This document shows, one piece after another, positions 18,792 through 28,109 of a stretch of DNA of 64,000 nucleotides. The stretch is from Zoogloeaceae bacterium (GTDB taxonomy: Bacteria; Pseudomonadota; Gammaproteobacteria; Burkholderiales; Rhodocyclaceae): positions 363,227 to 427,226 of the forward strand of contig JACKMC010000002.1 of the NCBI GenBank assembly GCA_024235595.1, written 5' to 3'. Each line of letters opens with the position of its first letter. Positions within the stretch are counted from its first letter, which is position 1. Under the pieces are notes generated by a model. The model made no database searches. It worked only from the letters and a program-made list of their open reading frames with translations, and had not been told where the DNA came from. A program made the translations under genes and the position numbers.

Positions 18792-20372
18792 ATGACGAAT
18801 CCAACCCCGCAAGCACCTTCCGCTCCGCCCGATGGGCCGCCACGGCTGGTCCTGCGCGGCATCCGCAAGGTCTACCCTTCGGTGGTGGCCAACGACGGCA
18901 TCGATCTTACGGTACGCCCGGGTGAGATCCACGCCGTGCTCGGTGAAAACGGCGCCGGCAAATCGACCCTGATGAAGATCATCTACGGCGTCACCCGCCA
19001 GACCGAGGGCGAGATCGAATGGGAGGGCAAGGCCGTCGAGGTGGACAGTCCGGCGCACGCCCGCAGCCTCGGTATCGGCATGGTGTTCCAGCACTTTTCC
19101 TTGTTCGAGACCCTCAACGTGACCCAGAACGTTGCCCTGGCGCTGCCGGGAAAGCCGGATCTCAAGGCCCTGGCCAAGCAGATCGAGGAGGTCTCGCAAC
19201 GCTACGGCCTGCCGGTGGACCCGCGCAGGATGGTGCATGCGCTTTCGGTGGGCGAGCGCCAGCGGGTGGAGATCATCCGCTGCCTGCTGCAGAGCCCGCG
19301 CCTGCTGATCATGGACGAACCCACCTCGGTGCTCACCCCGCAGGCGGTGCGCAAACTCTTCGAGACGCTGCGCCAGCTTGCCGCCGAGGGGTGCTCGATT
19401 CTCTACATCAGCCACAAGCTCGATGAAATTCAGGAACTCTGCCATACCGCCACGGTGCTGCGCGGCGGCAAGGTTACCGGCAGTTGCATCCCTTCGCAGG
19501 AGACGCCCGCCTCGATGGCGCGGCTGATGATCGGCAAGGACCTGCCGGTCTGCGAACACGGGGCATCGACGAGCGGCGGTGAAACGAGGCTTCGGCTGGC
19601 GGGCCTCTCGCATGCCTCGGACGACCCCTTCGGCACCGACCTCAGGGATATCCACCTGGATGTGCACGCGGGTGAGATCGTCGGCATCGCCGGTGTCTCG
19701 GGCAACGGCCAGCAGGAGTTGCTGTACGCGATCTCCGGCGAGGCTCCGCTGGCGGAGAAGTTTCCGGTGCAGATCTGCGGCATCGAGGCCGGGCGCATGA
19801 CGCCGGACCAGCGTCGCACCGCGGGCATGGGCTTCGTGCCCGAAGAGCGGCTCGGTCGCGGCGCGGTGCCGCGCATGTCGCTGGCCGAGAACGCGCTGCT
19901 CACCGCCCATACCGGGGCGGGCCTGCTCAAGAGCGGGCTGATCGATTTCGCGGCGATGGAGAAATTCTCCGCCGAGTGCATCGCCGCCTACAACGTCAAG
20001 TGCGGCGGGCCGGGCGCCGAGGCCAAGAGCCTGTCGGGCGGCAACCTGCAAAAGTACATCATGGGGCGAGAGATCATGCAGTCACCGAAGGTGCTGGTCG
20101 TGGCGCAGCCGACCTGGGGCGTCGATGTGGGCGCGGCGGCCTTCATCCGCCAGGCCTTGATCGAATTGCGCGATCGTGGCACCGCGATCCTGGTGATCTC
20201 CGAGGAACTCGACGAGTTGTTCGAGATCAGCGACCGCATCGCGGTGATCGCCAACGGGCGGCTGTCGCCCAGCAAGCCCGCCGCCGAGACCAACGTCGAG
20301 GAGATCGGCGTGTGGATGAGCGGCATGTGGCCAGGCGCCGAGGCCGCGCAGGAGGTGAGTCATGCTGCTTAA
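18792..20372 (+). CDS. BMP-type ABC importer, double ATP-binding protein
   Basis: A 526-aa ATPase with two ABC domains, the form used by simple-sugar and nucleoside (BMP-family) importers. The first half has Walker A GENGAGKST, signature LSVGERQRVE and Walker B LLIMDEPTS. The second half has the degenerate Walker A GVSGNGQQEL and signature LSGGNLQK characteristic of this subfamily. A GAGAG ribosome site precedes the ATG. It overlaps the first permease by 11 bases. Position between xdhABC and guanine deaminase indicates a purine base or nucleoside substrate, which is inference from context. Confidence 0.92.
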   Translation: MTNPTPQAPSAPPDGPPRLVLRGIRKVYPSVVANDGIDLTVRPGEIHAVLGENGAGKSTLMKIIYGVTRQTEGEIEWEGKAVEVDSPAHARSLGIGMVFQHFSLFETLNVTQNVALALPGKPDLKALAKQIEEVSQRYGLPVDPRRMVHALSVGERQRVEIIRCLLQSPRLLIMDEPTSVLTPQAVRKLFETLRQLAAEGCSILYISHKLDEIQELCHTATVLRGGKVTGSCIPSQETPASMARLMIGKDLPVCEHGASTSGGETRLRLAGLSHASDDPFGTDLRDIHLDVHAGEIVGIAGVSGNGQQELLYAISGEAPLAEKFPVQICGIEAGRMTPDQRRTAGMGFVPEERLGRGAVPRMSLAENALLTAHTGAGLLKSGLIDFAAMEKFSAECIAAYNVKCGGPGAEAKSLSGGNLQKYIMGREIMQSPKVLVVAQPTWGVDVGAAAFIRQALIELRDRGTAILVISEELDELFEISDRIAVIANGRLSPSKPAAETNVEEIGVWMSGMWPGAEAAQEVSHAA

Positions 20373-21426
20373 GCTCGAAGCGCGGCCGGAGCCGTCGCAA
20401 CTCATGGCCTACCTGTCACCGCTGCTGGCGGTGGCGCTCACGCTGATCGGCGGACTGCTGGTGTTCTCCGCGCTCGGCACCGACCCGCTGGAAGGCTTCA
20501 AGGTGTTCTTCCTGAATCCGGTGAAGGACACCTACGGCGTCTCCGAGCTGCTGCTCAAGGCCACCCCGCTGATGCTTTGCGCGGTCGGCCTCGCGGTCGG
20601 CTTCCGTGCCAATGTATGGAACATCGGCGCCGAAGGCCAGTATGTGATGGGGGCGGTGGCGGCGAGCGGCATGGCGCTCTATTTCATCGACAGCGAGAGT
20701 GCCATGCTGCTGCCCGCCATGGTGCTCGCCGGGGCGGTCGGAGGCGCGCTGTGGGCGGCCATCCCTGCACTGCTGCGTACCCGCTTCAACGCCAACGAGA
20801 TCCTCACCTCCCTGATGCTGGTGTACATCGCGCAACTGGCCGTGTCGTGGCTGGCCCACGGGCCGTGGAAGGATCCGGACGGTTTCAACTTTCCGCAGAG
20901 CAAGATGTTTGCCGACTCGGCCTTGCTGCCCATGCTGATCGAAGGCACCCGGCTGAACTTCGCCTTCGTGATCGCGCTGGGGCTGCTGGCCGCCGGTTAC
21001 GTCTTCATGCAGCGCAGCTTCCTCGGCTTCCAGATGCGGGTCGCCGGGCAGGCCGATGCGGCGGCGCGCTACGCCGGCTTCTCGGCCACCCGCACGATCT
21101 GGATCGGCATGCTGGCGGGTGGCGCCACGGCGGGCATCGCCGGCATGGCGGAGGTCTCCGGGCCGATGGGACAGCTCACCGAGCACGTCTCCAACAACTA
21201 CGGCTTCGCGGCCATCATCGTGGCCTTCATCGGTCGCCTCAATCCGGTGGGGATCTTCTTCGGCAGCCTGCTCATGGCGCTGCTCTACCTCGGCGGGGAG
21301 CAGGCCCAGCAGTATCTCAACCTGCCGTCGTCGATCTCCAAGGTGTTTCAGGGCATGTTGCTGTTCTTCCTGCTCGGCGCCGACGTCTTCATCCACTACC
21401 GCTTGCGCCTCAAGGGCGGCAAATAG
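20362..21426 (+). CDS. BMP-type ABC importer permease 1
   Basis: A 354-aa inner-membrane permease of the BPD_transp_2 family with about eight to ten hydrophobic helices. The segment NIGAEGQYVMGA near residue 92 is the family signature, and NPVGIFFGSLLMA lies near the end. It starts inside the last codons of the ATPase gene (GGAGG ribosome site just upstream) and stops six bases before the second permease. Together the two would form the channel of a nucleoside or purine importer like the NupPQ/YufPQ systems. Confidence 0.92.
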   Translation: MLLKLEARPEPSQLMAYLSPLLAVALTLIGGLLVFSALGTDPLEGFKVFFLNPVKDTYGVSELLLKATPLMLCAVGLAVGFRANVWNIGAEGQYVMGAVAASGMALYFIDSESAMLLPAMVLAGAVGGALWAAIPALLRTRFNANEILTSLMLVYIAQLAVSWLAHGPWKDPDGFNFPQSKMFADSALLPMLIEGTRLNFAFVIALGLLAAGYVFMQRSFLGFQMRVAGQADAAARYAGFSATRTIWIGMLAGGATAGIAGMAEVSGPMGQLTEHVSNNYGFAAIIVAFIGRLNPVGIFFGSLLMALLYLGGEQAQQYLNLPSSISKVFQGMLLFFLLGADVFIHYRLRLKGGK

Positions 21427-21432
21427 GAGGCC

Positions 21433-22371
21433 ATGGGCATGGAAGCGAACCTTTTTACCTCAATGCTGTTTGCCACCGTGGTGGCGGGCACCCCGCTGGT
21501 CATCGTGGCGCTGGGACTGCTGGTGAGTGAGAAATCCGGCGTGCTCAACCTCGGCGCCGAGGGCATGATGGCGATGGGTGCGGTGGCGGCCTTCGCGGTC
21601 ACCCATGAGACCGGCAGTCCGTGGCTGGGCGTGCTGGCCGGCATGGGGGCGGGCATGGTGATGGCCTTCCTGTTCGGCATCCTGGTGCTCTCGCTGATGG
21701 CCAACCAGGTCGCCTCGGGGCTGGCGCTGTCGATCTTCGGCGTGGGTCTGTCGGCCTTCGTCGGCAAGCCTTTCGAATCGGTCGCGCTGGCCGCGGTGCC
21801 GCCCATCCGGCTGCCCTTCCTGGCCGACATCCCGGTGATCGGGCCGGCGCTCTACAACCAGCAGGCGCTGGTGTATTTCTCGTGGGCGCTGATGTGGGCG
21901 GTGGTGTGGTTTCTCTACCGCAGCCGCGCCGGGCTGGTGCTGCGCGCAGTCGGCGAGGCCCCGGGATCGGCGCATTCGATCGGCTATCCGGTGATCCGCA
22001 TCCGTTACCTGGCGACCCTCTTCGGCGGCGCCATGGCGGGCATCGGCGGCGCTTTTCTGTCGGTGTTCTACACCCCGCTGTGGGTCGAGGGTATGGTGGC
22101 GGGACGTGGCTGGATCGCGCTGGCGCTGGTGGTGTTCGCCACCTGGCGGCCGCTGCGGGTGATCGTCGGGGCCTACCTGTTCGGCGGCGTGATGATCGCC
22201 CAGTTGTTCGTGCAGGGCTCGGGCATGGAGATCGACATGCCCTCGCAGGTGCTCTCTTCGCTGCCCTACTGGGCGACGATCGTGGTGCTGGTGATCATCT
22301 CGCGCAACGCCGCTACCATCAGGCTCAATGCGCCGGTGTCGCTGGGCCAGCCCTATCGGGCGGATACTTAG
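21433..22371 (+). CDS. BMP-type ABC importer permease 2
   Basis: A 312-aa partner permease of the same family, with about eight to nine helices and the signature NLGAEGMMAMGA near residue 38. A strong AGGAGG ribosome site ends the previous gene. A second ATG six bases downstream (21439) is an alternative start. A stem-loop follows the stop before the binding-protein gene, which could set different expression levels for channel and binding protein. Confidence 0.92.
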   Translation: MGMEANLFTSMLFATVVAGTPLVIVALGLLVSEKSGVLNLGAEGMMAMGAVAAFAVTHETGSPWLGVLAGMGAGMVMAFLFGILVLSLMANQVASGLALSIFGVGLSAFVGKPFESVALAAVPPIRLPFLADIPVIGPALYNQQALVYFSWALMWAVVWFLYRSRAGLVLRAVGEAPGSAHSIGYPVIRIRYLATLFGGAMAGIGGAFLSVFYTPLWVEGMVAGRGWIALALVVFATWRPLRVIVGAYLFGGVMIAQLFVQGSGMEIDMPSQVLSSLPYWATIVVLVIISRNAATIRLNAPVSLGQPYRADT

Positions 22372-22375
22372 ATGC

Positions 22376-22415
22376 TTTCGGAGGCGAGCGGGGATCTTCC
22401 GGGCGCCTCCCGAAA
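22376..22415 (+). promoter_or_regulatory. intercistronic stem-loop before the binding-protein gene
   Basis: TTTCGGAGGCG (22376-22386) pairs with CGCCTCCCGAAA (22404-22415) with one bulged base. It lies between the permease stop and the binding-protein start and may stabilise or attenuate the transcript. No T-run follows. Confidence 0.4.
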
Positions 22416-22471
22416 ATTCAGCAATGGGCCGGTGGCAGTGGCCGAATATTGACGACCTGGAGGTAGTAGAG

Positions 22472-23566
22472 ATGACGTCCCGCAGAACCATGATCAAGTC
22501 GCTTGCAGCCGTCGCCGGAGCAGCCGCGCTGCCTGGCGCAATCAGAAACGCCTTCGCCGCCGATCCGATGAAAGTCGGCTACGTGTATGTGAGCCCGATC
22601 GGGGATGCCGGCTGGACCTTCCAGCACGATCTCGGCCGCAAGCAGATGGAGTCTGCGCTGGCCGGCAAGGTGGTCACCAAGTACGTCGAGAACGTTGCCG
22701 AAGGCGCCGACGCCGAGCGGGTGATCCGCGAGTTTGCCGCAAGCGGCAACAAACTCATCTTCGCCACCAGTTTCGGCTACATGAACTACATGGAGCGGGT
22801 CGCCCGGCAGTTTCCCAAGACCGTGTTCATGCATGCCACCGGCTACAAGATGGGCAAGAACATGGGCATCTACAACGCCCGCTTCTACGAGGGGCGCTAC
22901 CTGTGCGGCGTGATCGCCGGCAAGATGACCACCTCGAACGTCCTCGGCTATGTCGCGGCCTTCCCGATTCCCGAGGTTCTGCAAGGCATCAACGCCTTCA
23001 TCCGGGGCGCGCGCAGCGTGAATCCCAAGGCCGAGGTGCGGGTGATCTGGGTGAACTCCTGGTACGACCCGGGCAAGGAGCGCGAGGCCACCACCACCTT
23101 GCTGTCCCAGGGCGCCGATGTCGTGACCCATCACACCGACTCCACCGCGGTGGTGCAGGCGGCCGAGGAGAAGGGCAAGTACGCCTTCGGTTACCACTCC
23201 GACATGTCGAAATACGGGCCCAAGGCCCACCTCACCGCCACCACCCACCAGTGGGGTGGTTTCTACACCCGTACGGCCCAGTCGGTGCTCGACGGGAGCT
23301 GGAAACCGGGCAGCGTGTGGGGCGGCTACAAGGAGAGCATGATCGAGCTTTCGCCGATCAACCCGGTGGTACCCAAGGAGGTCGTGGCGATGGTGACCGG
23401 ACTCGAGGAGAAGCTGCGCGCCGGCACCTTCCACCCCTTCAGCGGGCCGGTCGTCGACCAGGACGGCAAGGAGCGCCTCGGCGCCGGCGAGGTGATGGCT
23501 GACGACGTCCTGGGCAAGATGGACTACTTCGTCGAGGGCGTGTCCTCGCGCCTGCCCAAGCGCTGA
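22472..23566 (+). CDS. BMP-family purine/nucleoside-binding protein, Tat-exported
   Basis: A 364-aa periplasmic binding protein of the basic-membrane-protein (BMP/PnrA) family. The ATG at 22472 has a GGAGG ribosome site; the frame is open further up without meaning. The N-terminus has SRRTMIK followed by a mild hydrophobic stretch ending NAFA, fitting a twin-arginine signal peptide of about 29 residues. The mature part begins DPMKVGYVYVSPIGDAGW, typical of the family. Known relatives bind nucleosides or, in proteobacterial xanthine-linked clusters, purine bases. With the three upstream genes it completes a full importer. Confidence 0.92.
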   Translation: MTSRRTMIKSLAAVAGAAALPGAIRNAFAADPMKVGYVYVSPIGDAGWTFQHDLGRKQMESALAGKVVTKYVENVAEGADAERVIREFAASGNKLIFATSFGYMNYMERVARQFPKTVFMHATGYKMGKNMGIYNARFYEGRYLCGVIAGKMTTSNVLGYVAAFPIPEVLQGINAFIRGARSVNPKAEVRVIWVNSWYDPGKEREATTTLLSQGADVVTHHTDSTAVVQAAEEKGKYAFGYHSDMSKYGPKAHLTATTHQWGGFYTRTAQSVLDGSWKPGSVWGGYKESMIELSPINPVVPKEVVAMVTGLEEKLRAGTFHPFSGPVVDQDGKERLGAGEVMADDVLGKMDYFVEGVSSRLPKR

Positions 23567-23743
23567 GCCGCAGCCCGGCTGCGCTCGCCCGGTTCCATCG
23601 TGATCGCGGGCTGGTTCGCTGCGGGTGCGACCTGTGCCCGCAGCCGCATTTCGTGATGTCTTTGAGTGACCGGCGCCGCTGCCCGGCGGTGTCGTATCGC
23701 TCGAACCGGCGATGCGACGGGCAAACGCGTCGAGGAGGAAGTG

Positions 23744-25066
23744 ATGAGGACTGAAGGCAAGGCGGGCGCGAGCGCGGTTCGCGCCAGTATCCTGCACTTT
23801 GTTGCCGATCCGGCGGAGGCGGGCGAGGCCGCGGCCGAATACTTCGATGACGGCCTGCTGATCCTTGCCGATGGCAAGGTGGCGGCGCTGGGGCCATCGG
23901 ATGCGCTGCTGCCCGGCCTGCCAGAGGCGGTGAAGCTGATCGACCGGCGCGGCCATCTGTTGATGCCGGGTTTCATCGACACCCACATCCACTACCCGCA
24001 GACCGACATCATCGCCAGCCACGGCGCCCAGTTGCTGGACTGGCTCAATACCTACACCTTTCCTGCCGAGCGCCGTTTCGAGGATGTGGCGGTGGCGCGC
24101 GAGAGCGCCGGCTTCTTCTGCGACGAGCTGCTCAGGAACGGCACCACCAGTGCGCTGTGTTTCGCCACGGTGCATCCGCAGTCGGTTGACGCGATCTTCG
24201 AGGCGGCGGCCGAGCGCAACATGTGCATGCTTGCCGGCAAGGTCATGATGGATCGCCACGCGCCTGACTTCCTGACCGATACCGCCGAATCGAGCTACCG
24301 GGACAGCAAGGCGCTGATCGAGCGCTGGCATGGTCGCGGACGGGCCTTGTACGCGGTGACGCCGCGCTTTGCCCCGACCTCCAGCGAGCGCCAGCTCGAG
24401 CTTGCCGGACGCCTGCTCGAAGAGCATCCGGGGGTTTACCTGCAGTCGCATGTCGCCGAAAACCGGGACGAGGTTGCCTGGGTGGCCGAGCTGTTCCCCT
24501 GGGCGCGAAGCTATCTCGACGTCTACGATCATTTCGGCCTGCTGCGGCCGAAGGCCATCTACGCGCACTGCATCCATCTGGACGCGGCCGATCGCGAGCG
24601 CATGGCGGCAAGCGGCGCGGCGATGGCGTTCTGTCCCACTTCCAACCTCTTCCTGGGGAGCGGGCTGTTCGACCTCGAGGCGGCCGGCGCCTTCGGCGTC
24701 AAGGTCGGGCTCGCGACCGACGTGGGCGGCGGCACGAGTTTCTCGATGTTGCAGACGCTCAACGAGGCCTACAAGGTGGCACAGATGGCGGGCCAGAACC
24801 TGTCGCCTTGGCGGGCCTTCTACCTGGCCACGCTGGGCAGCGCCAGGGCGCTCGAGCTCGAACAGCGGATCGGCAACCTGGCTCCGGGATGCGACGCCGA
24901 TTTCGTGCTCCTCGATCTGGCCGCCACCCCCTTGATGGCGCGCCGCATGGAGAAGGCCGGGAATCTTGCGGAGAGGCTGTTCGCACTGATGATGCTGGGT
25001 GACGACCGGGCGGTGGCCGAGAGCTATGTGGCGGGGGTGTGCCGCCATGTTCGATGCAGGCCTTAG
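23744..25066 (+). CDS. guaD: guanine deaminase
   Basis: A 440-aa zinc amidohydrolase that turns guanine into xanthine, the substrate of the neighbouring XdhAB. Metal-binding motifs occur in order: PGFIDTHIHYPQ near residue 80 (HxH), SHVAEN near 238, HCIHLD near 275 and TDVGGGTSFSM near 325 (metal Asp and the guanine-deaminase-specific GGGTS). The length is normal for bacterial GuaD. An AGGAGGA ribosome site precedes; a GTG immediately before the ATG is an alternative start. The 177-base gap to the binding-protein gene may contain its own promoter, but common regulation with xdh is likely. Confidence 0.93.
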   Translation: MRTEGKAGASAVRASILHFVADPAEAGEAAAEYFDDGLLILADGKVAALGPSDALLPGLPEAVKLIDRRGHLLMPGFIDTHIHYPQTDIIASHGAQLLDWLNTYTFPAERRFEDVAVARESAGFFCDELLRNGTTSALCFATVHPQSVDAIFEAAAERNMCMLAGKVMMDRHAPDFLTDTAESSYRDSKALIERWHGRGRALYAVTPRFAPTSSERQLELAGRLLEEHPGVYLQSHVAENRDEVAWVAELFPWARSYLDVYDHFGLLRPKAIYAHCIHLDAADRERMAASGAAMAFCPTSNLFLGSGLFDLEAAGAFGVKVGLATDVGGGTSFSMLQTLNEAYKVAQMAGQNLSPWRAFYLATLGSARALELEQRIGNLAPGCDADFVLLDLAATPLMARRMEKAGNLAERLFALMMLGDDRAVAESYVAGVCRHVRCRP

Positions 25067-25143
25067 CGGGCATCGTCGTGCTGCCGGCCGGGCCGTCGCC
25101 GCGCCTTGCCTGGGAGGTCGCGCCCCAGTGTGGAAAGTGCAGG

Positions 25144-26370
25144 CTAAAGTCCGCAGGCGGCGTTCAGATGCGGCTCGAGCGCGGCCCGCAGCACGTCTTC
25201 TGCGGCATGCTGCCACTTCCCGTGAACATCGGCGGCGATCACCAGGAAATCCGCGACCAGCCTGGGATCGAAATGCCGACCCGCCTCGCGGGTGATGATC
25301 TCGAGTGCATCCTCCAGAGACGCCGCCGATTTGTAGGGACGTACCGAGGTCAGTGCGTCGAACACCTCCGCGATGGCGAAAATGCGGGCCGCGAGCGGGA
25401 TCCGCTCGCCGCCCACGCCGCGAGGATATCCGCTGCCGTCGAACCTCTCGTGGTGGAACTCGATGATCTCGCGTGCCTCCGCAAGCCAGCGCGAGCGCTT
25501 CACCAGATCCACGCCGCGTCTCACGTGCAATCGCATCTCGCCAACTTCGCTCTCGGAGAGGCGCTGCGGCTTGCGCAGGATGGCGTCGCTGACCGTGATC
25601 TTGCCGATGTCGTGGAGAAAGGAGCCGGCGATCAGGCCGTTCATTGCCGACTCGGGCAGCCCGGCTTCGTGAGCGAGGCTGAGCGCATAGAGCGTGACGC
25701 GGTAGTTGTGGGCGCTCGACTCCGCGTCGCGCGAGGCGATCATGTTGCCGACCACCTCGAGCACTTCGAGGTTGCCGGCCTGGGCGGTGGTCGAGGGGCG
25801 GGAGAGTCGGCGATACAGGCTGATGGTGAGGCGGTAGACGACAATCGCGGTGACGAGCACCGCCAACACTACCAGCGCGACCCCGTTGAGAATCTCGTCG
25901 TGGATCGCCTTCTGGTTGGCCGGGCTGGCCTGGTAGATGCCCTGCAGCAGGGCCCAGGTGTGGCCGTCACGGACGAGCGGCAGGCTGAGTTCGAGCACCG
26001 AGACGGTATCGATCCGCACGCGCTGGGACCTTGCATGCTCAAGGTCGAACGGCAGCGGCGTGGGGGATGCGTAGTTTGCCAGCCTACGGTCGGCTTGCCT
26101 CGAAACCGCCTGGCCCAACAGGTGTCCCGCCGGATCGTAGATCCGGGCGAGCAGGAACTGGCCCTGGGTAAGGAGCGACATTCCCTTGTCGAGGTCGCCG
26201 TTGGAGGCCGAGGCGTCGAGCAGATGAGCGCTCTCGACCTGCGCCAGGTGCAGCAGATGCGTATCGACGCGACCAAGCTGGAATAGATAGGCGAGCGAAC
26301 CGGTTGCTGCGGCAAGCAGCAGGCAGGCCAATATCAATCCTGGCAGGGCACGGAAATGGATGGAGCGCAT
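25144..26370 (-). CDS. membrane-anchored HD-GYP c-di-GMP phosphodiesterase
   Basis: A 408-aa signalling protein. A first membrane helix (about 8-30) and a second (about 162-185) enclose a periplasmic sensor domain of about 130 residues. The cytoplasmic part is an HD-GYP domain with HDIGK near 250, HHE near 305 and DGSGYPRG near 313, so all metal and signature residues are present. The family hydrolyses cyclic di-GMP to GMP. It is transcribed against the purine genes on both sides and sits between the two purine deaminases. Whether it senses a purine is unknown. Confidence 0.9.
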   Translation of the reverse strand: MRSIHFRALPGLILACLLLAAATGSLAYLFQLGRVDTHLLHLAQVESAHLLDASASNGDLDKGMSLLTQGQFLLARIYDPAGHLLGQAVSRQADRRLANYASPTPLPFDLEHARSQRVRIDTVSVLELSLPLVRDGHTWALLQGIYQASPANQKAIHDEILNGVALVVLAVLVTAIVVYRLTISLYRRLSRPSTTAQAGNLEVLEVVGNMIASRDAESSAHNYRVTLYALSLAHEAGLPESAMNGLIAGSFLHDIGKITVSDAILRKPQRLSESEVGEMRLHVRRGVDLVKRSRWLAEAREIIEFHHERFDGSGYPRGVGGERIPLAARIFAIAEVFDALTSVRPYKSAASLEDALEIITREAGRHFDPRLVADFLVIAADVHGKWQHAAEDVLRAALEPHLNAACGL

Positions 26371-26471
26371 TGGCGTGATCGGTGAAGCTGTCGTTTCGAT
26401 TTACGGCGCAATGCCGGCTTGCTTGAGCGTTGCATGGAAATTACTTCTGCTTTGTTGAAAGGAGCGCTTCG

Positions 26472-27875
26472 ATGAGCACCTTGCTGGTTCGAAATGCCGC
26501 AGTGCTGCTAAGCATGGACGAGGACCGGCGCGAGATCGCCGATGGGGCTGTGCTGGTACGCGACGGCGTGGTGGCACAGGTCGGCACCACGGTGGAGCTC
26601 GAGGCGGTACTTCGCGCCGCTGGCGAACTGCCCGCGCGAACCATTGATGCGAGCGGCACCGTGGTGATGCCGGGCCTGGTGAATTGCCACCACCACCTTT
26701 ACCAGACACTGACCCGCAGCATCGGCACCTCCAGAGGACTGTCGCTGTTCGACTGGTTGAAGACCCTCTACATGGTGTGGGGCCAGATGGACGCCGAAGC
26801 GGTGCATGTGAGCGCCAAGCTGGGGCTGGCGGAGTTGCTGCTGTCCGGCGCGACGACGGTCGCCGATCACCTTTACCTGTTCCCCGGTGGCGCCAGGCTC
26901 GACGACGAGATCGCCGCCGCGAGGGAACTGGGGGTGCGCTTCCATCCAACCCGCGGCTCGATGAGCCTGGGCGAGAGCCAGGGAGGCTTGCCGCCCGACG
27001 CCGTGTGTGACACCGAGCCCAACATCCTCGCCGATTCCCAACGGGTGATCGAGCGCTTTCACGATGCCGGCCGTCACTCGATGTTGCGCATCGGCCTCGC
27101 ACCGTGTTCGCCCTTCAGCGTGACGCCGGAGCTGATGAAGCTGTCGGCCGAGCTCGCCCGCAGCTATCCGCTGGTCAACCTTCACACCCACCTGGCCGAG
27201 ACCATCGACGAGAACCGCTTCTGCCTGGAGCGCTTCGGCATGCGGCCGATCGAATACATGGAGAGCCTCGGCTGGCTCGGCGACGATGTCTGGTTTGCCC
27301 ACATGGTGCATCCGGACGAGCCCGAGATCCACAAGCTCTCGTGCTCGCGCACCGGGGTATGTCACTGCCCCAGCAGCAACATGATCCTCGCTTCGGGCAT
27401 CGCGCCGGTGCGCCGGATGGTCGATGCTGGCGTCAAGGTCGCGCTGGGCGTCGACGGTTCGGCGTCGAACGATGGCAACCACATGCTCGGCGAGGCGCGC
27501 CAGGCGATGCTGTTGCAGCGGGTCGGCTGGCCGGGCTTCGAGTCACGCGCGGATCGCTTCTCCGCGCGCGAGGCGCTGGAGCTCGCGACCCTGGGCGGCG
27601 CGAGGGTGCTGCGGCGCGACGACATCGGCCATCTGTCTCCGGGAATGGCGGCCGACCTGGTCGCCTTCAGGGTGGACGACCTGGCTCATGCGGGTGGACT
27701 CGGCGACCCGGTCGCCTCGCTGGTGACCTGTTCGCCCGCGCGGGCGTGGCTGTCGGTCATCGCCGGCAAGGTGGTGGTCGATGAGGGCCAGCTTGTGGGC
27801 GTCGAACTCGCACCGCTGGTGGAGCGCCACAACCGCATCGCACGAAGGCTGCTGGAAAAGGCGGGCCGGGCCTGA
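26472..27875 (+). CDS. 8-oxoguanine deaminase-like amidohydrolase
   Basis: A 467-aa amidohydrolase of the TrzN/AtzB/8-oxoguanine deaminase group. The metal motifs are PGLVNCHHHLYQT near residue 70, NLHTHLAET near 238, AHMVHPD near 278 and GVDGSASND near 330. The last motif, with SASND, is shared by 8-oxoguanine deaminases and related pyrimidine/triazine hydrolases and differs from GuaD's GGGTS. Its place beside guaD and the purine importer favours 8-oxoguanine to urate conversion. Other ring deaminations (isoxanthopterin, cytosine-type) cannot be excluded. The ATG at 26472 follows a GGAGCG ribosome site. Confidence 0.8.
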   Translation: MSTLLVRNAAVLLSMDEDRREIADGAVLVRDGVVAQVGTTVELEAVLRAAGELPARTIDASGTVVMPGLVNCHHHLYQTLTRSIGTSRGLSLFDWLKTLYMVWGQMDAEAVHVSAKLGLAELLLSGATTVADHLYLFPGGARLDDEIAAARELGVRFHPTRGSMSLGESQGGLPPDAVCDTEPNILADSQRVIERFHDAGRHSMLRIGLAPCSPFSVTPELMKLSAELARSYPLVNLHTHLAETIDENRFCLERFGMRPIEYMESLGWLGDDVWFAHMVHPDEPEIHKLSCSRTGVCHCPSSNMILASGIAPVRRMVDAGVKVALGVDGSASNDGNHMLGEARQAMLLQRVGWPGFESRADRFSAREALELATLGGARVLRRDDIGHLSPGMAADLVAFRVDDLAHAGGLGDPVASLVTCSPARAWLSVIAGKVVVDEGQLVGVELAPLVERHNRIARRLLEKAGRA

Positions 27876-28109
27876 AGCTTGTGAGCTCATGGTGCAGGCG
27901 GCGAGGCTGCGTCGTGGCTCGAGCCGGCCATCGAACGCCGCGGTGATCGCGGCGCTTGCACGGCTGGCCGACGCCGGCATCGCGACAGCGGCGCTTTGCC
28001 GAAACCCCGTGAATGCATTGCGCGGCGACTGCTCGCCATTGCCATCATCGCGCGCCCCTGCATGCGGTCGATGCAAGCCATCTAGCCATCTCGCCATCTG
28101 CCGCTACTG

